A stretch of 64,000 bases of DNA from Brachypodium distachyon (Eukaryota; Streptophyta; Magnoliopsida; Poales; Poaceae). Where the stretch lies: the NCBI RefSeq assembly GCF_000005505.3, contig NC_016133.3:53657237-53721236 (forward strand), in the 5' to 3' direction. Positions within the stretch are counted from its first letter, which is position 1. Each line of letters begins with the position of its first letter. Below the pieces are notes generated by a model that was not told the origin of the DNA, searched no databases, and worked only from the letters and a program-made list of their open reading frames with translations. The position numbers were made by a program, and so were the translations under genes. Below, piece by piece: positions 11,294 through 23,200 of this stretch.

Positions 11294-12028
11294 CTAGACG
11301 ATGGCGCAGGCGTTGGGGTTCTCCTCGCTGAAGATGGTGGTGAGCCTGTTGGCGTCGGTGGCGATGCTGTAGATGCCCTCCCTCACCGGCGTCGGGTAGC
11401 TGTACCGGTACTCCCCGGAGAAGTACTCGTGCCGCTTCGGCGTCGCCTCCCACCTCGGCAGCGGCGACGGCGTGTACCGGAACGGGAATAAGTGCCCCTG
11501 CGGCCCCGCCGCTCCCCCGTACCCTTGATGACGCTGGCCCTGACCCTGCTGCTGTTGTTCCGGGGCCGGCGCGTGCTCCGGTGGTTGTTGCTGCTCCTCT
11601 TGCTGTTGATGTTGCTCCTGCTGCTGCTGTGGTGGGGGAGGTTGCTCGGGGCCGAACCGGACGCGGCGCGGCGGCTTCTTCTTGCCACGCTTCGGCTGCT
11701 GCCTCGGCTGCTCGGGCGGCGCTTGTTGCGCGGCTTGCTCGGGCGCGGGCGTGGGCTCGGGTTGGGCTGGTGGTGTTTGGGCTCGGGGTTGGGCTTGGGG
11801 CTCTGCTTGTGCTGGTGTTGGGCCTTGCGGCGGAGGCTGCTGGGGTGGCGGGCTCGGTGGGACCATGTGCACGGAGGTTGCCACGGGCCGCATGTAGTGC
11901 GTCTCTGTGGGTGGGCCTGGCGGGTAGGCCATGGCGTAGTTCATCCGCTCTTCCCTCCATCGCTCGTCGTCGCCACGCCCTGCGTATTGTCGCCACAAAC
12001 TCACTAATCTTAGCCGGTGATACAACAT
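11294..12028 (-). CDS. Pro/Gln-rich protein with HIPP-like C-terminus and CaaX box, no HMA domain seen
   Basis: The frame is open from an ATG at 12028 (244 aa), with a second ATG at 11944 giving 216 aa (MNYAMAYPPGPPTETHYMRP). From the second ATG: a Pro/Gln-rich low-complexity body (residues 30-135), a basic patch KRGKKKPPRRVRF (85-97), and a conserved-looking tail HEYFSGEYRYSYPTPVREG to the C-terminal FSEENPNACAIV. That last block closely resembles the isoprenylated ends of heavy-metal-associated isoprenylated plant proteins (FSDENPNACSIM type); CAIV fits a CaaX box, so membrane attachment is likely. HIPPs normally carry an N-terminal HMA domain with CxxC. I find none in this frame or upstream to 14 kb. 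A possible acceptor (caatacgcag, near 11995) allows an unseen upstream exon, so the true start is uncertain. Confidence 0.65.
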   Translation of the reverse strand: MLYHRLRLVSLWRQYAGRGDDERWREERMNYAMAYPPGPPTETHYMRPVATSVHMVPPSPPPQQPPPQGPTPAQAEPQAQPRAQTPPAQPEPTPAPEQAAQQAPPEQPRQQPKRGKKKPPRRVRFGPEQPPPPQQQQEQHQQQEEQQQPPEHAPAPEQQQQGQGQRHQGYGGAAGPQGHLFPFRYTPSPLPRWEATPKRHEYFSGEYRYSYPTPVREGIYSIATDANRLTTIFSEENPNACAIV

Positions 12029-14263
12029 GTTACGAACAAAACGATCTCAGAGAAAACATAGTATGATACGAAAACTTGGTATTCTTGGATTACATACTAT
12101 ATGTGAGATTACTTGAACATGATTAATAGTAAAACTCAATTGTGGCAACCGAACATGTGCTATATATGAGAGGTAGTACGGGGATAGGTTTCTTCTAGCA
12201 TGCAAAAACTAACGTCACGCCTGCTTGATGAATAATGATGATCGACATCGGTGAGCCAAACTAAGAGCTCTCAACAAACACCGGGGGCTAATGAGTAATG
12301 AACAATCCGAAGAGCAGCAGAGAAGGAGCAAAGAGAGCTCTAGTACTTCGTTTCATAGTTCATACCGTTGCATTTCCCAAGCACTTTCGACACGATCTTG
12401 CCCAGGAGGGGATAGCAACCCATCTCTCGCTCCCTATCTCGCACGGCTTTGGTGTTGGTTTTGGTATTGGCGAGCGTGTGCCCGTCGACCGGGTTTGTGC
12501 GCGGGATACATGCTATTTGCTACCTCCTTCAGTTCGCAGCAAAGGAACGGCAGAAACGGGTCATTTAAAGAGAAATGAAAGCTTGTATAATCGGTTGGTT
12601 CTAGCAGGAAGAAGGAATCTAGCAACAACGAGCGCCTACCTAAACGGTTCTTTTTCTCTCCGGGGAAGGCATCGATTGAAAGTGGCACAACACATATAAA
12701 GGGGTGGCCCTCGTTTTCGCGGATACTAATAGACCCGAGAGAAACTAGTGGTGGCCGAATATATTCCTCCCAAAGACATGCGTTTCAGAGCAGCAAATTA
12801 AGACGTTCTGACTTTGGATAAATGATCATAAAGGTTCTTTTCTGCATGGTTTACATTTGTCACGCGTTGCATAAAAAGGATCATGGTGAGGTTGCATCGA
12901 TGCTTCGACTGCTCTGTCCTGCTTGCGTGCTGACTTGCTCGAGTTTAGGCACGAGTAAACAGTTTTATCCTCTTTTAAATTGGTCATGTCTAGGCTCTAG
13001 CACACGAACCAGACCATCAGTTTAATTAAGGTAGAGCCGAGGTTCGAACCGACGCTGGCTAGCCAACCATGCATCATGGACATCAGTTTTTTCTATATTC
13101 ATCCCGCAGAGTTTTTTCTGCGGAAATATAAAAGATTGAGAATTTCATAGGAAAAATCAATGTACGGAGTACAAACATTTGGTTTACAGGAACTAATAAA
13201 ATGATTTTGTAGAAATCGTATTGATTTTATGTGTTCTTAAAAAATGAGCCATGAATCAAAGATAACTTTTTTTTTCATAGGAATGAGTTGAACAATTCCT
13301 TTTGCTGGCAAGTGCCATCCTATCATCGTTTGCTAAGTTAGGCTTCAGGAAACGAAGTTCATCAGGGACGCCCACCTACTCATTCAGTTCGTCTCTGCAA
13401 TCTGGACAGATCGGCGTCTAGACTGACGAACAAGTTTTTCATGTCACTTAGGGTATGGAATGTGCCAAGTTTTTATAGCATCAATATTTGATATGTGTAA
13501 TACATAACGATGCAAGTGATGTGGCTATGTTCTCACGTCGTACATACCCTACTTTGACAAATGCAGTAAGGTGGAGCATTAAGGCCCTGTTGTTTGGTCT
13601 TCTGTTTCAGTTTTTAGTGCTTCTAGCAATCTCAAAAACACTTCTCCTGTTTACACATAAAGCTGAGAAGCACCTCCGGACGTGCTTTTGGTGTTTCTGG
13701 CTGAGAAGCAAGTCCGGAGGTGCTTCTCAGCTTCATGTGTAAACGGGAGAAGTGCTTTTGAGATTGCTAGAAGCACCAAAAGCTGAATCAGAAACCCAAA
13801 CAAACAGGACCTAAGTCATAGAGCTGAAATCTACAGATAAACACATTGCTTTGCCAGATAAACCCTGCTGCTAACTATTTGGGTGCCTACAATAGATGCA
13901 AAACATTCGATTATGCTGCCGAGTTTGAATGGCTGGACATCTGATCTAGTATATCCAAATTGCAAACGAAGTGCTTCACAAAAAGAAGGGTGTAGTGAGG
14001 CTAGAAAGCTGATTGTTTACTGCTTCTACAGAAGAATAAAAATGTAACAATAGGTATACAAAAGGCACATCCAGCAATCCCAATTATCCACAGGCAATGA
14101 AATCCATATGATATCTATGAATTAATCATGCTATAACCTAATGCCCACCGTTCACCCTGCTTTATGCAGGATGTTAGCTCACCTACATTTCCGATTTCCT
14201 CACATTCATGCTTAGCCTTCCTACAGAAGACACAACGAAACTATCACAACACAGCATAAGAAA
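12029..14263. other. Intergenic spacer between the HIPP-like gene and DEG7
   Basis: It contains the upstream region of the HIPP-like gene, a block at about 12290-12710 that is open in several frames on both strands (see findings), and a Tourist-type palindrome at 13583-13811. The last few hundred bases before 14264 should include the DEG7 3' UTR. No further gene was recognised. Confidence 0.6.
13583..13811. mobile_element. Tourist-type MITE forming a near-perfect palindrome
   Basis: The terminal inverted repeats are GGCCCTGTTGTTTGG and CCAAACAAACAGGACC, flanked by TAA at 13580-13582 and 13812-13814. The whole 229 bp folds on itself; for example TTCTAGCAATCTCAAAA pairs with TTTTGAGATTGCTAGAA, and AGCTGAGAAGCACCTCCGGA is matched by its inverse. 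Terminal sequence and 3-bp target duplication fit the PIF/Harbinger-related Tourist group. Confidence 0.85.
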
Positions 14264-17200
14264 TCAAGCTGCAGTTGGTTGCAGCGCTTTTATTGTTCTC
14301 CTCTGCCATGTGTCAGTCTCCGGTTCAAAAGTGAGCTGCCAGGTTGGCCAGTAGTGAAGGTCTTGTTTCAGAGTAAGCACGCGAGGTTTTCCATTCAAGT
14401 GGACGGTCCTCACCCTAACAAATTCACCATTTTCCAATCCCTGAAGAAAAGGTTAAGTCAACGGTATTAATTCGAATAAAATGGCATGTGAACCAGGTAC
14501 ACCAACAAAAAAACGGAGTGGAATATACCAAAGGCTGATACTGATATTCGCATACCTTCACCACCTGTATAAAGGACTCCAGATCTGGAGTTGGTTGCCC
14601 ATTAACTTCAACTATCCACTGGAGAGCATAGAGACCATATCTGTGTACGGGACTTCCATGACACCATCTGCATAAAAACTCTGCTGCTCATTCCAAATTC
14701 CCAATGGGTATCTAAAATATGCTTATGACTGCAAACCTAACATCTATATAATAAATAATCATGTAAAGAGTATATTGTGGAGAAATATAATGAATACACA
14801 CCAAGTGTGGACTTGAACTACGACTAGGATTTACCGATTTAGAGAAAACAGTATCGGACTGATGGTACAACACTGCCAGATGATGGGTGCTTTTTCAAGA
14901 AAAGCAGATAAGACCTCAGCGACATGTGATGATATCGGGGCAAATCACAATCATTAAAACGGCACTACATATTGAAGTTACACAGGCTTATAGTTCCAAT
15001 TAAATATTAAAGTTACAACTCCCAAGTCATAACAGTTGGTTCCAGTATTGCGGGTAAAAGTTGTAAAAAAACATGTCCCTCACCTAGCAACATAAACTCC
15101 ATGACCTTCCTCAGGCAAAAAACCAAGTGCACGCACTGCTGAATGCGGATCCTGAATTATGCATCCACACCAATTCACCATCCGTGTTGAACCATTACCA
15201 TCCCTTACATCTGTTCCAACAATGAGGTCGATTTCTTTTCCCTGCTCGAATGTTTACACAGTTATAATAATGATAAATGTTGCAATTGGCAATTCTAAAA
15301 GAAGTTTATTTGTGATAGATGGTCCTTACCTGACGGAATATTGTCATGTTAAGCACTCCATCTGAATCGATGGACCGGTCCAACTTTTGGCAAGCATTCT
15401 CGATGTCAAGGAAGCAAGTAATTGGTTCCTTATTGATAGCAAGAATCATATCACCCTGTTCCAGAAGATTTTCCGCTTTTGATCCAGCCAAACAACCTTT
15501 GACCCGCAAAACTTGTCTTCGCACCGGGTCCTTCTTAGCAAGAGCCTGCAAAGATAATCATATTGAACAATAAATGTTTTAGGTATCTAAACACTGAGGT
15601 AGTGGACTGGTCCCACCCAAAATTGCAGGTAACTGTCAGTGAACAACTCAGCATCAATATTTATCCATGACGATGAAATGCCACATTGATATAAGCACAT
15701 ACTCCCTTCTTTTCATAATATAAGACGTATTAGGTTTCACTAAACAAGGCTTTGACCACGAATTACTATCTTAATATGGGGTTTATACGTGAAATCACAA
15801 TTATCAGTAATTACTTTTGAGAACTAATCTAGTGATATCAATTTCATGTCATATGAAATATATATTAACAAAGTAATTCTTGGTCAAAGCCTTGTCGTAA
15901 CCAAACCTAATAGGCTTTGTATTATGAAACAGAGGGAGTATAACATTCAGGCTTTGCAGCACAAATCCACGATACATGTTTGCCAGGTCAGGTAGAACAA
16001 TATTGGACAAGATTAAGACAACGGTAAGCTGATTACCTGCACCCAGTTATCACTCAATCCATAACTTCTTGCCTTGGAGAGCAAAGTTGGATAAAGTTCC
16101 ACCTCCAGAAGTCTGACAAACGGCATCGGTCTCCTGATTCCATTGATAAGACGAAATGGTCCAGGAGTGCCAGAGATTATCTTCTGAAGGACTTGACTTA
16201 TTGCATATATTGGTATACCCCTAACAAACTGATGGTCCTCTGAAGTGCTACAGCCATATTTGAGCTGCACAAAAAATGAGGGGTTGAATTACACATCAAC
16301 AACATGAGAGCCAACAATTAGGTGTAGACCATTACACGGTTATTTACAAGCATTAAAAGTAGTGATTAAAGGAATTTAACTGCTTTTTTTACTGCAAGAA
16401 TTTATCTGCTTTGCTTAAACATTTAGATGAAATTTAGGGTCTTTACATGTAAATATACTCCCTCTGATCCATAAAAAGTGTCTCCCATTTTGTACTAAAT
16501 TAGTACAAATTTTGTACTAAGTGGGCGACACTTTTTATGGATCGGAGGGAGTATTATTTTTATTCAATTGCCCATTTACTTGATGTTCGAGATATCAAGC
16601 GGCTAACCTTGCGTGTAAGCCGCCGTTTTGTTCTTTTCTTTTTTCTTTTCACTACATGCTCCTGAGAACATGGGAGCATAATTACTTACAAAAACAGGCT
16701 AAGGTGAACAACTCCCAACACAAACTAACCTGGGTGGAAAAGCTCGCCCATAATGCTTGAACTCTTCCCTGCTCATCCGTCAATATACCCGAAAATGAGC
16801 TACCAAAATCTAAATAAACATGGTTTCAGTATAAATGAAAATACTGAGACGTGAGATCGTAGGTCAGTTGAAATGAGCATAGAAAGTACCAGTATCGAGC
16901 TCAATGACCTCCATATTTATTGCACGATATCGTGGGCAGTCAGCTGAGCCAATATTAACAGCTGTGCAAGGATTAGTTATGGTTGATTTCCTTGATGTAG
17001 CCTGTAAGCTTCTACTCAGCCCAACTAGGTAGACGGAATCTCCTCGGCGCAAGGCAGGTTCTTCATATATCCAAGATTTCAAAAAACAAAACAGTAGAAA
17101 ATGGTTGTCAAGTCAGTAACCATATTACTTAATACTTGTGTAATTTGCTTTCTCTCTTTGGCAAATGTAGCTTTGGGAAATACAAGGAAGCAGTAAGAAA

Positions 17201-20200
17201 ACAAACCAGGAAGAAGCTTAGCAGCTCGAATAACAGATGCCCCAGCTCCCAGTGCAGAAGGATCATAAGCAACTAATGCAAAATTATGAACAGGATGCAG
17301 AAAAACAACCTGAAAACGAAAAATCAGAAGCTACTATTAAGAAAGTCGGTCTGCCTTACATTTATAATCAACAAAACGGGTGGTGAGAGCTCATACTTCT
17401 GCAGGTATTTCAATGGGATATGCAGCAAAAGAAAGCATTATATCAGAGATAGATACAGCAACTGTATTTCTATCGACAGCAACCAGGCCTAGAGAGTCGG
17501 AATGATGAATTATCACACCGGTTCCAAAGAAATGTTGAGAATGCACTCCATCAAGCATGCATATTGGTGGCACATGCACCTAAAAAAAGTAAAGATACAG
17601 GTAAGTCAAGTTTTGTACAAGCACGAGCACGACATCTGAAACCAATAACCGCAGGTTATGCTGTACTATAATGATACACATAATAAGAGTTCAGTCAATA
17701 CCCAGCTATGAAAGTAAATGAGCTAGACACAAAAGAAATGACTGACTTATCAGCATTGAGGAAAAAACATGATATTTGCACATGATAACAGGTAATGCAA
17801 CTTTGTTATACAGGCATAGGTGTCATTGGCTAACCATCAATATCTTCATGTTATTTGTTATTTGTTCAATTTCTAAAGATGATGTCACGTTTTCAGTTTT
17901 TCTGAATATTAGCACCATTAGACTGCAGAGAGTAGGTGGTATGAAAGCATAACACCACAAGTAAGATATATAAACTACAGAATGTAGACCTCCTTCCCTC
18001 ACGAAAATCATCATCACTAAAGGTTTAAACAAAATAAGACAAGGAAATAAGTATAATCTTTGATAAAACCAAGATCTCACCCTTGATATGTGCAAGAAAA
18101 AAGAACAGCATGTAAGACAGTAGCAAAATTAAAAAACAATTACTGTCAATCATTTCAGCCACAAACAGTAAAAATACAATGAAAAGTTTATTACTGTCAA
18201 GTGAAACATTGTCCCTTATTTATTCATAAGCTAGCTCTTTATTTTCTTTCACCTGAGCAAATAGTATAAAGCATAATAACTTAATTCTAACTTAAAAGTT
18301 TAGTCCTACAGCCAGGACATGAAATTTTGAGCTGATGCAAACCATGACTATATGAAAGTTCCATAGAAAAAATGTAGATTTTGGCATATTACTCACCTCA
18401 AACATTACCAGAGCTGGTTCAATTACTTGTTCTGCCAATGATGCATTACTGGATATTGTCCTAGCAAGATCAGAGCCTTCCACACTGGAAGGATGCCTCA
18501 AAGCACCACCTTTTGTGTCATCTAAATCTCCATAAGATGATATAGTTCCCTCAACAGCTATATCCTCATCAACCCGGCGCCTTTTTTTCTCAACGAGGGA
18601 ATCTTCACCAGAGTGGGATCCATCCATGCCAATCTCATCATCTGTTTGCATTTTTATGCATCCATCTGCCGAATTTTCAGATTCATGCTGGCATTTGAGG
18701 TCCATAGGACTAGGTTCAGCCAAAGGTGAAACAGAATTTGAGTTAACATCCAGATGACTGCGATGAGCTGAAACTACAAACGGAGAGTCGAGTGGTATAG
18801 CTGATTTTGCAGTCCACAGACCAGTTGCGTCATTTCGAGTATATAACTGAGGAGGAGCATACCATCCGTGCTGATCAACTGTAACCAGTACAGACTGGAC
18901 ACACAAATAAGGCAAGGGCTTAGTTGTATTTTTTACGCAAACTCAATATTTGCTAAAGGAAGATTAATCACGAGTCATGATAAAGCTGCCAAGGAAGTTT
19001 TTCCTACCTTATTACGATAACGGTCAGTGTATTTCACATATTCGAGAGGAACTCGTGCTCCCCTAGACAGCTTTGAAATGACTGCAATAAGGTCATCTAA
19101 TTTTTCAATATCCTCTCCAGCAAACTTTTTTATAATGGAATGGCGTGGAACTGATGCCCGAGAGAGCATGTACCTGCATTGCATGATGTTGGATAAGTCA
19201 TTGAAAAAGGATGATTACTTTGATATTGATCACATATATTTAGACTCAGGGCCATAAACAGCTAACAAACACATGGTCAAAATCACGAAAGTTAAGTCTC
19301 TTGCACAAAACATGAAAATGAAACAATTGGACAGGTATAATCTGCAGCTAACAATCATTAAAAATCGTTCTCTTAAAATTTAGTAAGCAAAATGGCACCT
19401 GCTTGGCATTCAAACGCAAGCCAATGAAAATGAAACAATTGGACATGTATAATCTGCAGCTAACAAACACGTGGTCAAAATCACTAAAGTTAAGTCTTTT
19501 GCACAAACATGAAAATGAAACAATTGGACAGGTATAATCTGTAACAATCATTAAAAACTGTTCTCTTCAAATTTCAACTGCTTGGAATAAAACGCAAGCC
19601 AATTCTACTAGCCTATTCCAGAGGGAGTTGTCCCTACACTAAATTGAAAATGGGCTGGCTGGAATGAGAGATACACATCAGTGTCCTTCCAGGAAATGTA
19701 GCATCCACAATTACAGTTAAAACTTAAATGTCTTACCCTGCCTCAGCAACATATACGAGACCACATTTGAAACGGAAGTTTCTAGCCTGAAATACAATAT
19801 AAAGATGAGTTGGTACCATTGTGAAACTTCAACAAATGCTGCAACAGTATATATGTATTCTTTAATATGAGCTTGAATAGGAGGGAATACATGAGGTAAT
19901 CATGAGTCGAATTTCAATTACTTCGCACCTCTGAGGTTCTGACCACAGTGGCGAGATTAGCATTTCTAACAGAAAAGTAAAACAAGTTCCGTTCAATATT
20001 TGACTGAAGTGGACTAATTGTGATTTACAGATGTAATAGCCTAATTGGGCCGAAAGCTCAGGATTTCCACAAACAGAGTGCAGCCAGTCAATAAATTAGA
20101 CAGACCAACAAGCAGAAACAATGTATAACATTTTGCTCTAGCTGTTCGGTTTAAGTTGTACAAAAAAGGATGCCAGGACGGTTTCTGACTACAACATAAA

Positions 20201-23200
20201 ATGCTCTACACGGGAACACGGAATAGAGTATGACTGTAAAAAAAACCAGGTTCGCCAAGCTACTCAAGATTAGCTCATACAAGGTCGAATCAAGCTTGGC
20301 TCGACATGGGACGTTGGATTTAGCCAGTTGGACGGTTGAGACACCACGACTCGCTTTTAATAGTAGTAGAGACTAGCACTGAGAACCTAGGAGCTGAGCT
20401 AGTTGATACGTGGGCTAATTATGCAGCATTGGCCAAATAATTGCAGCTAGTAGGCCAGGCAAGCTAACATACTAAGAGATAGCAGAGTTAAATTTTGTGT
20501 AGCCTAGGCCTCCAAGACACTCCACCACTGCAAACATCGGCAGGCGCTCTGAATCCTCCATTACACGATAATGGCAAATATCCTCTCCAGCAACATTCTG
20601 AGAACATTAGCTTTTCCACCCTGTTTGGATGCATTAAGACTAATGGCGTACTGAGCCTTGAGAAAGCAAGCTTCCTGTTTTGTTCTTTAGGCCATAGGCT
20701 GTGGTTTGTTGCTGAATTCGAGGTGTTATACTGCTGGCTTTTTCTATAAACTGGGGTTTTGTGTTGCCAAGCTTTGTCGACCATGAGCCTACTTGAGCCA
20801 TGATACAAGCTCGACGACTAACTCAGGCTCGCTCAAACTCAACTCGAGCTTGTATGGTGTATGAAGCTCAAGCAGAACCTACCTTGGCTGGCTCAAGCTC
20901 GGCTTGCTCACAGCAAAAGAATAGAGGATGCCCACTTGCTCTCTTAAATTTCTATTCGCATTAAAATGTTCTAAGATGCAGCACAAAAAAAAATGCATAT
21001 CTTTCCTTAAAAGGGCAGGGAGAGCATCAGCTCTGAAAGAAACAAGGGTAACTTACCTGCTGGTATGAAAGTGGATGGATGACAGCACCACTGACTTCCA
21101 AGAAATGATTTGGAGTTATAGAGTGCAAATCCTCAACCTATAGAGTGAAAATGAAATGATGTGGCGTTGACTTTATTCTATAAAAGACAGTCACAAAAGC
21201 TGTATCATGCGATAGGAGTACAGGAGTAATACATATACACTGTTCTTCATCAAAAAGATTAAATAAGATGTGTCAAAATTGCAAACTACCTCCAGCTTTA
21301 CTGTTAAAGGCGCTCCACCTCTTTCAATCTGCAAATCTATCTCCCTGCCGACACTGTCATCAAGTAAAGTCTCCATTGTGAGAAACTGTGTTACAACCTG
21401 CAAGTAGTTTAGTAAAATGCTTAGCAAGAACATGCTTGAGTCAGAGTACGAGGTATGACGAATTAAAATAAAATAAAAATGCATGAGTGAAAAACATATA
21501 GTCAACAATAGGCAACTGAGGTTTATGGCAAGATGTTTTGGCAATGACTTCAAAGTCCACAAAAATAGTTTTCACAAAACCAACAGATCAAAAAAAATGA
21601 TGGCATGTGGTGCATCGCTTTAGAACCCCAAAATTTTGATTGGTGTGCAGAGGAAACGCTGTCCATTTCATAAGCTACTGAAAATACATATTAAACATAC
21701 ATTAAATTATTAACTCTTCATAGCTTTCAGAAGCAAAGTTGTGGCATTTGATAAATAGAACCCCACTAGCCATACAACAGCAGAAAAAAGTGAGGGATGC
21801 TCTGGAGTATTCACAGGTGACATTTTCAACATCAAATTTATATCAGGTGCATTAACTTGCAGATTTTCAAAGGTCGTCACTAAACACCAATAGAAGGTTA
21901 GAGACTTTGTTAATGATAATAGTAGAGATGATAAGTTGCAGTACAACCAATGATGTCACATGATATCAGGACAGGGGAAAATAAAGGAGAAAAGTGATTT
22001 TCCTTGAAGTTGGGAATTGATTTAAAATGTTTTGGAACAAAGATACATCCATTCTTTTCCTAGAACCGGCAGGTCTGTAAAGTTATTTATTAGACCATAA
22101 GCTTTGACCAGGACTTAATGGAAGCAAAGAGCAAGTTTGCAACATGCAAGAAATGACATGGCAGTGAGTTACTGTCATGGTGCAGCATAATAATTGACAA
22201 TTGTTAGATTATTGTTAACACAGATGATATCATCCTTTCTACCAATGGTTCAAGGTTGTCTGTGTTTTGATTTTTTTTGGAAAATGAAAATATCGCCACC
22301 AATCCACCATGTCACATGGATTATCTTCAGTTTTTAGTATTAAGTACACAGAACATTGGGTGCCAATCTTCTGCTTATTTGCTACTACAGTAACTGAAGT
22401 TATCAGCCTGCATAGTTGACGAGTGAATATAGCAACCAATTTTAATGCAATGCTGACCTCCCCATTCATGCGAACTAGCACATCACCAGGTTCCAAATGT
22501 TTATGTGCAGGTCCTTCCGGAACCTGCAGGGACAGAGCTCGCCAGTTTCAGCGAGACATAGAATGACATAATTCAAGAAGCAGACAGCTAGGTAATGACA
22601 TATAATACATTTTTAAGTTTGGAACTACTTAGTATAAATTACCACAGAATCAACAACCAGCATCCCAGTCTCGCCTGCTGGAGAAACAACTCGTACCATC
22701 TGCACAAATAAAAATGACAAGTTCTGGTACTTAATCTCAGAACATGGAGGGTTAGCATTCAAAAATATATTCCAATGGAAAGAAAAATGAAGATGTTTTT
22801 CATCCAAACTACAGCTGGAAGTAGAACAACAAATAATCACAATACCAGTAACTAGTCATAATTAGTACTCCCTCCGTCCCATATTAAGTGACTCAAATTT
22901 GTCCAAATATGGATGTATCTATATCTAAAAAGCATCTAGATACATGTAATAGAAAGCCACTTAATATGGAACGGAGGGAGTAGTAAGAACAGATAAACTT
23001 ATGTTCGTGCAATTAAACTTGACTCCAGCGACAGAATTCTGATCCCATCTATTTAAATTGCAAAGAGTGGGGCAGGGGGATACTTTCTAGTACATGTAAG
23101 AGCATACCTGCTCTGTTTCATTCCTGAGTCCCAGACGTCGAGTTTCTTCAAATCCTTTGTGTTGAAAGGTCACCTTTCAAAAGGACGGAAAATAGAATAG

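Noticed and set aside
11103..11996. 297-codon minus-strand frame overlapping the HIPP-like gene
   Set aside because: It is Ala/Arg-rich in an alternative frame of the same GC-rich DNA; the chosen frame has the conserved FSGEYRY to NACAIV tail.
13025..13065. tRNA-like B box (GAGGTTCGAACC)
   Set aside because: No A box, anticodon stem or acceptor stem can be built around it.
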